DNA of 29,406 nucleotides from an uncultured Collinsella sp. GTDB lineage: Bacteria; Actinomycetota; Coriobacteriia; Coriobacteriales; Coriobacteriaceae. Below are positions 14,425-22,319 of the stretch, piece by piece. A program made the position numbers and the translations under genes. Position 1 is the first letter of the stretch, and the number at the start of each line of letters is the position of its first letter. The stretch is taken from assembly GCA_902495525.1 (NCBI GenBank), contig CABUXL010000022.1, positions 1-29,406 on the forward strand. Direction: 5' to 3'. Under the pieces are notes generated by a model. It made no database searches and was not told the DNA's origin. It saw only the letters and a program-made list of their open reading frames with translations.

Positions 14425-17202
14425 ATGGCACAGGAATTCACTTTTACCGTTAACGGCGTCGAGCGCACGACGACGCAGAACAAGCCGCTGCTGCGCTACC
14501 TGCGCGACGACCTGCATATCCATTCCGCCAAGGACGGCTGCTCCGAAGGTGCTTGCGGTACCTGCACCATCCATGTGGACGGTGCGGCCGTCAAGGCGTG
14601 CGTGCTGACCACCGCTCTTGCCGCCGGTCGTAACATCGTGACCGTCGAGGGCCTGCCCGAGGACGTGCGCGAGGCCTTTGTGTACGCCTTTGGCGCCGTG
14701 GGTGCCGTACAGTGCGGCTTTTGCATTCCCGGCATGGTCATGGCGGGCGCAGCGCTCATCGCCGAGGACCCCGAGCCCACCGAGGAGCAGATCAAGTACG
14801 CCATTCGCGGTAACGTGTGCCGCTGCACCGGCTACAAAAAGATTATCGAGGGCATCTCGCTGGCCGCTGCGGTGCTCCGCGGCGAAAAGCAGATTGACGA
14901 GGACCTGGAGCGCGGCGATGACTACGGCGTGGGCAAGCGCGCCTTCCGTATCGACGTGCGCAAGAAGGTGCTCGGCGAGGGCAAGTATCCTGACGACATC
15001 GACGAGCTTGATCAGCCGGGCCTGACCTATGCCAGCGCCGTGCGCTCCAAGTATCCGCGCGCCCGCGTGCTCTCCATCGACACCTCCAAGGCCGAGGCCC
15101 TGCCCGGTGTGGTGGGCATCCTGCGCGCCGAGGACGTGCCGGTCAACCAGGTCGGCCACCTTATCCAGGACTGGGATGTCATGATCGCCCAGGGCGATAT
15201 CACCCGCTGCGTGGGTGACGCCATCGTGCTGGTGGTTGCCGAGGACGAAGCGACACTCGAGAAGGCCAAGAAGCTCGTAAAGATCGATTACGAGCCGCTG
15301 GAGCTCGTGCGTAACATTGTCGAGGCCAAGGCTGCCGACGCCCCGCGCCTGCATGACAGCTTCTTTGCCTTTGGCAACACGGTGGAGCTCAAGGACAACG
15401 TGTGCCAGAGCCGTCACGTGACGCGCGGCGACGCCGCCAAGGCGCTGGCAGAGAGCGCGTTTACCGTAACGCAGCGCTTTACCACGCCCTTTACCGAGCA
15501 TGCCTTCTTGGAGCCCGAGTGCGCCGTTGCCTTCCCGTACAAGAACGGCGTCAAGGTGCAGTCGACCGACCAGGGTGCCTACGACACGCGCAAAGAGTGT
15601 GCCCACATGTTTGGCTGGGACAACGAGCCCGAGCGCGTGGTCGTCGAGACCATGCTCGTGGGCGGCGGCTTTGGCGGTAAGGAGGACGTTTCGATCCAGC
15701 ACCTGGCCGCGCTCGCCGCATATAAGTTCCAGCGTCCTGTGAAGTGCAAACTCACGCGCGCCGAGTCGCTCGCGTTCCATCCCAAGCGCCACGCCATGGA
15801 CGGCACCTTTACGCTGGGCTGCGACGCCGAGGGCAACTTTACCGGTCTGGACTGCGAGATCAATTTTGATACCGGCGCCTACGCGTCGCTGTGCGGCCCG
15901 GTGCTCGAGCGCGCCTGCACGCATGCCGTCGGCCCCTACAAGTACCAGAACACCGACATTCGCGGTTTTGGCTACTACACCAACAACCCGCCCGCCGGTG
16001 CGTACCGAGGCTTTGGCGTTTGCCAGTCCGAGTTTGCGCTCGAGAGCCTGATCGACCTGCTGGCAGAGAAGGTCGGCCTGGATCCGTGGGAGATTCGCTA
16101 CCGCAACGCCATCGAGCCGGGCGAGGTTTTGCCCAACGGCCAGATTGCTGACTGCTCCACGGCGCTTAAAGAGACACTGCTCGAGGTTAAGGATGCCTAC
16201 TATGCGCATCCCGGACACGCCGGTATCGCCTGCGCCATGAAGAACGCCGGCGTGGGCGTGGGCCTGCCCGATGCCGGCCGCTGCAAGATTCGCATCGAGG
16301 ATGGCCGCGCCGTGGTCTATGCCGCCACATCCGACATCGGCCAGGGCTGCAACACCGTCTTTTTGCAGGACGTTGCCGAGGCATGCGGTCTGCCGCTTCG
16401 CTGCATCGCCAACGGTGAGTGCTCCACCGAGAACGCTCCCGACTCCGGCACCACGTCTGGCTCGCGTCAGACGGTCGTGACCGGCGAGGCCGTGCGCGGC
16501 GCCGCCTTCCTGCTGCGCGATGCCATGCTTGACATCGAGGCCGGCAAGCCCGCGCCCGATGCTCCCGTGAGCGCGCATGGCGACGGCGTTAAGATCGAGT
16601 ACGACGACGGCCACGCCTATCAGCTGCGAACGCAGGAGCTCGTCGCCGGCCAGGGTATGCATCCTCAGAATCCCGCGGCAACCATCAAGGCGCTCGAGGG
16701 ATGCGAGTTTGGCTACGTGTACCTGGAGCCGACCGACAAGCTGGGCGCCGACGTTCCCAACCCCAAGAGTCACATCTGCTACGGCTTTGCCACGCATGTG
16801 GTCATTTTGGATGATGACGGCCGCGTGAGCGAGGTCTATGCCGCGCACGATTCCGGCAAGGTGGTCAATCCCATCTCCATCCAGGGTCAGATCGAAGGCG
16901 GCGTGCTCATGGGTATGGGCTATGCGCTTACCGAGGACTGGCCGCTCAAGGACTGCGTACCCCAGGCAAGGTACGGTACGCTCGGGTTGTTCCGTGCGCC
17001 CGAGATTCCGGATATCCACGCCATTTACGTGGAGAAGGACGAGCTGTTGCCCGTGGCATACGGCGGCAAGGGCATTGGAGAGATCGCAACGATTCCCACG
17101 GCGCCCGCCGTACAGAACGCTTACCGCGCGTTTGACGGCAAACTGCGTCCGGATCTTCCCATGGTGGATACGCCCTACAGCCGCGCCCGTCACCGCGGCT
17201 AG
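14425..17202 (+). CDS. xdhD: Single-chain molybdenum hydroxylase, XdhD/selenium-dependent xanthine dehydrogenase type
   Basis: A 925-residue fusion. Residues 1-160 are the 2Fe-2S subunit: plant-type cluster CSEGACGTC (39-47) and second cluster QCGFCIPGM...CRCTG (about 97-135). The rest is the molybdopterin subunit, with GGGFGGKED near 413, RGFGVCQSEFALE near 530 and the catalytic glutamate in KGIGEIAT (Glu886). An FAD domain is absent, both in the chain and as a neighbouring gene. This layout is that of E. coli XdhD and clostridial selenium-dependent hydroxylases. It would interconvert urate, xanthine or hypoxanthine; direction depends on electron supply from the ferredoxin and YgfK. AAGGGA precedes the ATG. 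No in-frame UGA is present, so any selenium is a bound cofactor, not selenocysteine. Confidence 0.9.
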   Translation: MAQEFTFTVNGVERTTTQNKPLLRYLRDDLHIHSAKDGCSEGACGTCTIHVDGAAVKACVLTTALAAGRNIVTVEGLPEDVREAFVYAFGAVGAVQCGFCIPGMVMAGAALIAEDPEPTEEQIKYAIRGNVCRCTGYKKIIEGISLAAAVLRGEKQIDEDLERGDDYGVGKRAFRIDVRKKVLGEGKYPDDIDELDQPGLTYASAVRSKYPRARVLSIDTSKAEALPGVVGILRAEDVPVNQVGHLIQDWDVMIAQGDITRCVGDAIVLVVAEDEATLEKAKKLVKIDYEPLELVRNIVEAKAADAPRLHDSFFAFGNTVELKDNVCQSRHVTRGDAAKALAESAFTVTQRFTTPFTEHAFLEPECAVAFPYKNGVKVQSTDQGAYDTRKECAHMFGWDNEPERVVVETMLVGGGFGGKEDVSIQHLAALAAYKFQRPVKCKLTRAESLAFHPKRHAMDGTFTLGCDAEGNFTGLDCEINFDTGAYASLCGPVLERACTHAVGPYKYQNTDIRGFGYYTNNPPAGAYRGFGVCQSEFALESLIDLLAEKVGLDPWEIRYRNAIEPGEVLPNGQIADCSTALKETLLEVKDAYYAHPGHAGIACAMKNAGVGVGLPDAGRCKIRIEDGRAVVYAATSDIGQGCNTVFLQDVAEACGLPLRCIANGECSTENAPDSGTTSGSRQTVVTGEAVRGAAFLLRDAMLDIEAGKPAPDAPVSAHGDGVKIEYDDGHAYQLRTQELVAGQGMHPQNPAATIKALEGCEFGYVYLEPTDKLGADVPNPKSHICYGFATHVVILDDDGRVSEVYAAHDSGKVVNPISIQGQIEGGVLMGMGYALTEDWPLKDCVPQARYGTLGLFRAPEIPDIHAIYVEKDELLPVAYGGKGIGEIATIPTAPAVQNAYRAFDGKLRPDLPMVDTPYSRARHRG

Positions 17203-17271
17203 GGTAGAGCACGTACGGCCATTGCTAACGGGCCGTTCGCGCTCAGCATCAACTACATACGCTGCGCCTTT

Positions 17272-17305
17272 GGCCCCAGCTCCATCGCGAGCCGGGGCCT
17301 TTTGT
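17272..17305 (+). terminator. Intrinsic terminator of purine operon 1
   Basis: An 11-bp GC-rich stem (GGCCCCAGCTC with GAGCCGGGGCC, one mismatch) and a 6-base loop are followed by TTTTGTT, 70 bases after the xdh stop. Confidence 0.85.
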
Positions 17306-17326
17306 TATGCCGCGCCTGCTGCTAGT

Positions 17327-17793
17327 GGAAAGCGCATCCCATTTCTTGGCTTTGGAATGGGATGCGCTTTCCGAATCGGCCCTCAAACGGAAAGTGCATC
17401 CCGGAATCCGCGCCTGGAATGGGATGCGCTTTCCGGAACAGCCCTCAACCGGAAACTGCGTCCCAGAATTTCGATTCAGAGTGGGATGCCGTTTCCGGCT
17501 GAATCCTCAGGCGGAAAGTTCATCCCAGAATTGACGCTCAGAGTGGGACACGGTTTCCGGATAGAACCTCAGCGGAAACTGCGTCCCAGTTTGAGCGTCT
17601 ATTCCGGGATGCGGTTTCCGCTGAAGGACTTAACCGGAAGGTCTGTCCCGTTCTGAGGCGGGATTCCGGGACACGCTTTCCGCTAGGCCCGCCATCCGGA
17701 AAGTGCATCCCGTTTTGAGCGTCCAGACTGGGACGCGCTTTCCATTGGCGTGGCCGTTGGGAAAACGCGGCCCAGATAGGGGATGCGATCCTG
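17327..17793. repeat. 62-bp tandem hairpin array, seven units plus a decayed eighth
   Basis: GGAAANNNCRTCCC-type arms start at 17327, 17389, 17451, 17513, 17574, 17636 and 17698, steps of 62 (once 61). Each is followed about 32 bases later by the complementary arm (17359, 17421, 17483, 17545, 17606, 17668, 17730). Arms can pair, often through G-T wobbles. Loops share weak words (AGAATT...TCAGAGT). A decayed unit begins at 17760, in phase. The array fills the gap between the xdh terminator and the next minus-strand gene. Confidence 0.92.
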
Positions 17794-17814
17794 CGATGCG
17801 CGGCCTAGCAGCTC

Positions 17815-18813
17815 CTATAGCTCCACGTCGTTGAGCCATGTCGGCAGCGCGGTCTGCCGGATGCCTGCCGTCTGCAGCTTTTTGGCGAGCATTCCTGCCG
17901 AGCGGACTTCGCTCATGGTAAAGCGCAGCAGAGGATGGCCGTAGAGCGACAGGTGCGCCTCGCGCTGTCGTTCGGCAACGAGCGCCTCGGCGGTGGTGCG
18001 TCCGGCCAGCATGGTCTGGTCGGTATATTTGATGAGCCCGTCGAGCTCGCCCAGCGTAAGTTCCCGTGCCTGGCGCTCCCAGGCAAAATCTGTTCGCATG
18101 CTCTTGGCCGAATCGAAGGGGTCCGTCAATTCGTATTGAAGCCAGTCGGGCGCAAAACCGGTCTCGATCATGGCGGCTCGGGCGACCGATTCCCCGCCGC
18201 TCTCGGCGCGGGCGTCGGCATATCGAAGCGTTGTGAGGGCGGTGCGAATCGCGCGACCATTGCGGGCGGTCGTTCGTTGCTCGACGGCCTCCATCAACTG
18301 CTCTCGCGTAAGGCCGAGCTTTGAGATCGCCGAATCGGCAATGGGCATGCCGTCGGCAAAACCAGTTTGCAGCAGGCAATCTGTGGCCGTTTGGATAGGC
18401 GGCGTTACCGATATGCCGACTCTGCGTATTGCTCCGGCCGGCTCAATCTGGTGCCGCTGAATATGTGCGCCCGGACGAGCCGACGGCTTTGTCGAGCTGC
18501 AGACATGCACGACATTCAGGTGTCGCCACGAGACCTCGAGCCCCAGCAGGCAAGCTGCCGAAAACGAGCAGAAGGTCCAATCGGGGTGGATGATCGCAAG
18601 GGCGCGAATAATCTCGCAATGACGCTGTGCCCGGTTGAGCTCATCCCAGCGCATTTTGCGCGCGAACAGTCCCGGCATGGGGGAGACGACCGTGCTGCCG
18701 GTGCGCCGAAGGAGCGCTTTTCGGATCGCCGTGCTCGGGGGAATCAGACAGCGTCCCTCTTGTTCGGCTTGGTTCAACAGCTGGTCGATGAGTTGGTCAT
18801 TGCAATGGGTCAT
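17815..18813 (-). CDS. AbiEi-like protein with PD-(D/E)XK-like C-terminal domain
   Basis: A 332-residue protein resembling actinobacterial proteins annotated as AbiEi-family antitoxin-like with a DUF559-type end. The N-terminal 130 residues have the AbiEi-like feel (RKALLRRTGSTVVSPMPGLFAR, then FCSFSAACLLGLE). The C-terminal part carries a nuclease-like acidic set: GGES (Glu208), TDFAW (Asp242), ELDGLIKY (Glu256, Asp258, Lys262). No partner toxin of the AbiEii type is adjacent. AAAGGAGG lies 9 bases before the ATG. Function unknown; possibly defence or DNA-binding. It sits between two arrays of the 62-bp repeat. Confidence 0.6.
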   Translation of the reverse strand: MTHCNDQLIDQLLNQAEQEGRCLIPPSTAIRKALLRRTGSTVVSPMPGLFARKMRWDELNRAQRHCEIIRALAIIHPDWTFCSFSAACLLGLEVSWRHLNVVHVCSSTKPSARPGAHIQRHQIEPAGAIRRVGISVTPPIQTATDCLLQTGFADGMPIADSAISKLGLTREQLMEAVEQRTTARNGRAIRTALTTLRYADARAESGGESVARAAMIETGFAPDWLQYELTDPFDSAKSMRTDFAWERQARELTLGELDGLIKYTDQTMLAGRTTAEALVAERQREAHLSLYGHPLLRFTMSEVRSAGMLAKKLQTAGIRQTALPTWLNDVEL

Positions 18814-19110
18814 GAGCTACCGCCTCCTTTTGGGTAGCAAAAACGTATCAGCCGGAACTTGCCGCTCAGCTGACCAAAAGCTGACCAAAATCTAACCATG
18901 CAGGTAGATGACCTGCTTTTGGCGACATATTTCTTGTTTGAATCGGTGGGCGGTAATCGGCGACCGTGAACGGTAGCTGGATATGAAGTCTTGGTAAGTT
19001 TCGGGACGTGTACTTTTTGAAAAAAGAGCATTCTATCTGCTGTTTTGTGTTTCTGGATCGCATATTTGAAGGTATGTGATAAGGGCGGCGGACTGTCGCC
19101 TTGTATCTGC
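18814..19110. other. Upstream region of the AbiEi-like gene
   Basis: About 300 A/T-richer bases with no convincing gene. A short direct repeat, AGCTGACCAAAA-like, occurs twice in tandem at about 18868-18890, upstream of the minus-strand gene, and may be a regulator site. Nothing else stands out. Confidence 0.35.
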
Positions 19111-19279
19111 GGAAATTGTGACCCGGAATGAGCGCTCGGAATGGGATGCATTTTCCGGTAGAAGCTTCAGCGGAAAGTGCATCCCAGAATTCAGGCTCAG
19201 AACGGGACACGCTTTCCGGATGGAATGCTTGGCGGAAACTACGGCCCAGTTTTTGGCTCCAGAACGGGATATATTTTCC
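19111..19279. repeat. 62-bp hairpin array, three units, upstream of the ATPase gene
   Basis: Plus arms at 19111, 19172 and 19234 and complementary arms at 19143, 19204 and 19266 repeat with steps of 61-62 bases, the same motif and geometry as the array at 17327. The first and last units are the most diverged. Confidence 0.9.
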
Positions 19280-19332
19280 GGAACGGTCCACGTGCGGTGG
19301 TGTACCCCCCCTTGCGTGGCCCGCTTGTCGAA

Positions 19333-19388
19333 TTACGTTATAGCTAGCTATATTATAGGAAGATATAATATAGCTAGCTATAACGTAA
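19333..19388. promoter_or_regulatory. 56-base perfect palindrome in the ATPase promoter
   Basis: Two perfectly complementary 25-base A/T-rich arms (19333-19357 and 19364-19388) flank GGAAGA. Each arm contains TAGCTAGCTA and a TATAAT on its own strand, so the palindrome carries a -10 box in both directions. It ends 15 bases before the ATPase start and touches the AAAGGAAGG ribosome-binding site. It could be an operator, or an mRNA hairpin that limits translation. Confidence 0.85.
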
Positions 19389-19403
19389 AGGAAGGATGGC
19401 CCT

Positions 19404-20795
19404 ATGTTTATCGGAAGAACAGCGGAAATGTCCGAGCTCAATCGACTGTATGGCACGGGCTCCTTTGAAATGCCTGTGATTTACGGCCGCCGTCGTGTGG
19501 GTAAAACGCGCCTTATCACAGAGTTCATCCAAGGCAAGAAGGCTATTTACTTTCAAGCTCGTCGTACCAATGCGGAGGCAAACCTGCACGGCTTTAGCCA
19601 GGCGATACTTGCAGGCTCGGTTGGTGCTGCAGGCGTGTCGTTTCGTAGTTTTGACGAAGCGTTCGATGCATTGGCCACCATGGCTCGCACGGAACGTTTG
19701 ATTGCCGTGATCGACGAGTATCCCTATCTCGCCCAATCGAATCCCGAGATCAGCTCGTTGCTGCAAGACAAGATCGACCACTTATACAAAGAGACCAGGC
19801 TAATGCTGATCCTATGTGGCTCGTCTCTTTCGTTTATGGAGGAACAGGTGTTGGGCTACGAGAGCCCACTATACGGTAGGCGTACGGCCCAGTTTAAGAT
19901 CATGCCGCTCGATTTTACGACGACCCTCGGGTTGTGGCAGAGCATGGGTCGCGAAGACGCTGCGGTTTGCTATGGCATGACGGGCGGCATTCCTGCATAT
20001 ATCGAGAAAGTCGATCCTGCCGCACCGCTCAAGGACAACATCAAACGTCTTTTTCTTACTCCTACGGGCTATCTCTTTGAGGAGCCGAGTAGCCTGCTAT
20101 TACAAGAGTGCCGCAATCCCGAGCAATATGATGCGATCGTGCAGGCAATTGCTCAGGGGTGCTCGAAGATTTCGGAGATTGCGAGCTCTACGGGAATCCC
20201 TGCGAGCAACGTAAAGAGCTATGTGGATAAGCTGGCATCGCTTGGGATTGTCGAGCGCGAGCTGCCCTTAAACGAGACGAGCAATAAGCGAGCCGTGTAT
20301 CTGCTGAGCGATCAGATGTTTAGGTTCTGGTACCGGTTTGTGCCGCAGAACATCGGGCTGATTCAAAACGATATGGCCGAGATGGCGTATAAGCGCATTG
20401 AGCCGCACGTATCGGATTACATGGGCACGGTCTTTGAGCTTATATGCAGGCAATACGTGTACGAACTTGCGCGGGCGGGCCAGCTCGATGTGGTTCCGGC
20501 GAGCGTCGGGCGCTGGTGGGGGACGGACAATCGCACGCATACGCAGGAAGAAATCGACTTGATTGTTGACGATGGCGAGGGCACTGCGCTGTTTGCGGAG
20601 TGCAAATGGCGCAATGAGCCGGTGGGCGAGGATGTTCTGGAAAAGCTCGTGTACCGAAGCGAGCTCTTTAGACGGCAGCATAAAAGCTACGTGATCTTCT
20701 CGAAGCGTGGCTTTACGCAAGGATGTCAGGATGCTGCGGCGAGCAGGGGAGATACCAAGCTGATTTCGTTTGCCGAGATGTGCGAGCGGAGATAA
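19404..20795 (+). CDS. AAA ATPase with DUF234 nuclease-like C-terminus
   Basis: A 463-residue protein. The N-terminal ATPase_2-type domain has Walker A YGRRRVGKT (Lys34, Thr35) and Walker B LIAVIDEYPYL (Asp104, Glu105). A winged helix follows at about 245-290, then a DUF234-type domain with a PD-(D/E)XK-like set: EEID (Asp385) and AECKW (Glu399, Lys401). Such proteins are frequent in gut bacteria and archaea, often in many copies; their role is unknown, with mobile-element, defence and stress roles suggested. Base composition is less GC-rich than the purine genes. The 62-bp repeats lie on both sides, and a fragment of a related gene is found at 21335. Confidence 0.85.
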   Translation: MFIGRTAEMSELNRLYGTGSFEMPVIYGRRRVGKTRLITEFIQGKKAIYFQARRTNAEANLHGFSQAILAGSVGAAGVSFRSFDEAFDALATMARTERLIAVIDEYPYLAQSNPEISSLLQDKIDHLYKETRLMLILCGSSLSFMEEQVLGYESPLYGRRTAQFKIMPLDFTTTLGLWQSMGREDAAVCYGMTGGIPAYIEKVDPAAPLKDNIKRLFLTPTGYLFEEPSSLLLQECRNPEQYDAIVQAIAQGCSKISEIASSTGIPASNVKSYVDKLASLGIVERELPLNETSNKRAVYLLSDQMFRFWYRFVPQNIGLIQNDMAEMAYKRIEPHVSDYMGTVFELICRQYVYELARAGQLDVVPASVGRWWGTDNRTHTQEEIDLIVDDGEGTALFAECKWRNEPVGEDVLEKLVYRSELFRRQHKSYVIFSKRGFTQGCQDAAASRGDTKLISFAEMCERR

Positions 20796-20825
20796 CCAAG
20801 CGCGCTCTGATTTGATGCTCGGAAT

Positions 20826-20931
20826 GGGATGCGCTTTCCCTTTGCGGCCTTTGGCGGAAACTACGTCCCGGATTCCCGCTTCAGGATGGGATGCCGTTTC
20901 CGATAGAGGCATGGGGCGGAAAGTGCGTCCC
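20826..20931. repeat. 62-bp hairpin repeat, two partial units, downstream of the ATPase gene
   Basis: Complementary-orientation arms at 20826 and 20888 and plus arms at 20856 and 20918 are each 62 bases apart, same motif as at 17327 and 19111. The array begins 30 bases after the ATPase stop. Confidence 0.88.
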
Positions 20932-20995
20932 AGAATCCGGCGCAACGCCGCTGGAGTAGAGGGGCGAGCTCCGGACTTCGTAACCGAAAATCCAT

Positions 20996-21024
20996 TTGTT
21001 AAACCTGGCAACCGTGGGTAGAAT
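20996..21024 (+). promoter_or_regulatory. Strong promoter candidate for the antisense-type small RNA
   Basis: TTGTTA and TAGAAT with a 17-base spacer; GTGGG precedes the -10 box. The next plus-strand unit is the two-hairpin RNA at 21031-21114. Confidence 0.6.
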
Positions 21025-21030
21025 GAAGTC

Positions 21031-21114
21031 AACGGCAGCCCAAGGGTGATAGCTGGGCAGCGCCGTTGCTTTGATCAAGGGGTCAATGCCTTAACGGCGT
21101 CGACCCCTCTTTTT
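21031..21114 (+). ncRNA. Putative small RNA, antitoxin of a type I toxin-antitoxin pair
   Basis: About 84 bases begin 7 bases after a good promoter and end in an intrinsic terminator. The first hairpin pairs AACGGC (21031-21036) with GCCGTT (21062-21067) and GCCC with GGGC. The second, 21078-21108 (AGGGGTC with GACCCCT), is followed by five T. The RNA runs against the small hydrophobic-peptide gene at 21091-21216 and overlaps its 3' end by at least 24 bases, the arrangement of the txpA/ratA and bsr-type loci of Bacillus. Predicted only. Confidence 0.5.
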
Positions 21115-21216
21115 GTGCTTCGAACACTGCTTGAGTGCCTCGGTAAGTCCGATAAGCGCCGTGAGGAGCGAGACCAAAGAGGTCAGGAGCTTCACGAAAT
21201 CAATCAGATCGGTCAT
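21091..21216 (-). CDS. 41-residue hydrophobic peptide, putative type I toxin
   Basis: The peptide starts MTDLIDFVKLLTSLVSLL, has one membrane-spanning stretch up to about residue 24, and ends in a very basic tail (KHKKRGRRR). GGGAGGTG lies 6 bases before the chosen ATG; an ATG two codons earlier would sit on that site. A TAGAAT -10-like box on the minus strand (21291-21296) would give a leader of about 65 bases. Size, one hydrophobic helix, basic end and the converging small RNA are typical of membrane-acting type I toxins. No known family was recognised with certainty. Confidence 0.55.
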   Translation of the reverse strand: MTDLIDFVKLLTSLVSLLTALIGLTEALKQCSKHKKRGRRR

Positions 21217-21334
21217 GGGCATCACCTCCCGTCGCATGGAGGGCGCTGCCCGGCACATGGAACTGCCGTCAACAACTGCAATTCTATCAAAGTACTGCTA
21301 TAAATACGAATATATGTTCGATAATAACAGTGAC

Positions 21335-21430
21335 ATGATTCTCTCAAAGTGTGGCTTTACGCAAGGATGCCGGAAAGCCGTGCTGTGCGATTTCATGTCC
21401 GCACGGGTTCCTATCCTTACGGCAATGTAG
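21335..21430 (+). pseudogene. 3' fragment of a second ATPase/DUF234 gene
   Basis: The 31-codon frame starts MILSKCGFTQGCRKAV; the intact ATPase reads VIFSKRGFTQGCQDAA near its C-terminus (about 20692-20737). The two DNA stretches share an unbroken run including GTGGCTTTACGCAAGGATG. The part after this is unrelated and the upstream body of the gene is absent, so this is a leftover of a deleted or recombined paralogue. Confidence 0.6.
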
Positions 21431-21474
21431 CCGCCTATGTAACGAGCGGCGGTTGACGGAGAAAGGCCCTGACC

Positions 21475-22218
21475 GTGCCAGACAAAAAGACGCCGGATAT
21501 TTCGGCCATCGATACGACGAACTTTGCGCGCCAGATCGTGCTCGACTTTGAGTTTGCGCCGGTGCCAAAGCAGCGCCAGCGTCGCGGACTACGTAACGAG
21601 ATTATCGAGGTCGGCGCTGTTAAGCTCGATTACCACGGCAACGTGATGGGCGAGTTCTCGCAGTTTGTGCAGACAGAATTTACCGAAGGCGTTGCGTTCC
21701 CCGTCCGCGAGCTCACAGGGATATCGGCTGTGGACACTGCGATGGCTGATCCGCTCTATGTGGTGATCAAAAGACTCAGCGATTGGATCGGTCGCTACTC
21801 CGCCCAGATAGTTTGCTGGAGCGGGGCGGATCATCGACAGCTTATGACCGAGTGCCAGGCAAAGCACATGGACCTTTCCGCATTTCCTACGGACTGGGCC
21901 GACCTGCAGGCGTTTTACACTTCGATCATGGACGTGGGCAGCCACGGGTGCGTCTCTTTGAGTGACGCGGCAACGTGGTTTGGCATCGAGTTCGACGAGT
22001 CGACGGGTCACGCCCACAGCGCCTTAGCCGATGCGCGCGTGACCGCCAAGCTGCTCAAGCAGGTGATGGATGGGGACTACCGCGTGAGCCCGCACGTCCA
22101 GGAAGTCCGCCAGCGGTGGGGGATGGGCGAGCGAGCCCAGACGCGCCTTTCCAGCAAGTGCCCCGAGCTGGGCGACCTGCTGCTGAGGCTGAAGGCGGAG
22201 GGGAGGTGGGCCTTTTGA
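21475..22218 (+). CDS. DEDDh 3'-5' exonuclease (DnaQ-like)
   Basis: A 247-residue protein with the exonuclease fold: VLDFEFAP (Asp24, Glu26), SGADH (Asp119) and HAHSALADA (His181, Asp186), all DEDDh catalytic residues. NEIIEVGAVKLD is also typical. It is a stand-alone exonuclease, not joined to a polymerase, and could act in DNA repair or RNA trimming. The start is GTG with GGAGAAAGG upstream. The preceding ATPase fragment ends 44 bases before it. No operon partner on this strand. Confidence 0.85.
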   Translation: MPDKKTPDISAIDTTNFARQIVLDFEFAPVPKQRQRRGLRNEIIEVGAVKLDYHGNVMGEFSQFVQTEFTEGVAFPVRELTGISAVDTAMADPLYVVIKRLSDWIGRYSAQIVCWSGADHRQLMTECQAKHMDLSAFPTDWADLQAFYTSIMDVGSHGCVSLSDAATWFGIEFDESTGHAHSALADARVTAKLLKQVMDGDYRVSPHVQEVRQRWGMGERAQTRLSSKCPELGDLLLRLKAEGRWAF

Positions 22219-22319
22219 GAACGCCATTCGGTTTGGCATGGCAGGGCTGTAAGCGCGGCTTCGCACTGCTGTTTGAATCGAAGCGTCAACCAGTATGACG
22301 AGCTGTCTGGTCTGTCTGC

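Noticed and set aside
13897..17193. A 1098-codon open frame on the minus strand opposite the ferredoxin and xdh genes
   Set aside because: It is the mirror of high-GC codon bias. The plus strand encodes complete, recognisable proteins here, and the minus frame shows no motifs.
14425..17202. Selenocysteine in the molybdenum hydroxylase
   Set aside because: No in-frame UGA interrupts the gene; selenium in this enzyme class is a labile cofactor ligand.
17327..17793. CRISPR array
   Set aside because: Arms alternate in orientation, repeats are diverged and only 14 bases long, the sequences between arms are themselves related, and no cas genes are near.
17327..17793. Integron attC array
   Set aside because: No gene cassettes between the palindromes, no conserved core sites and no integrase in the window.
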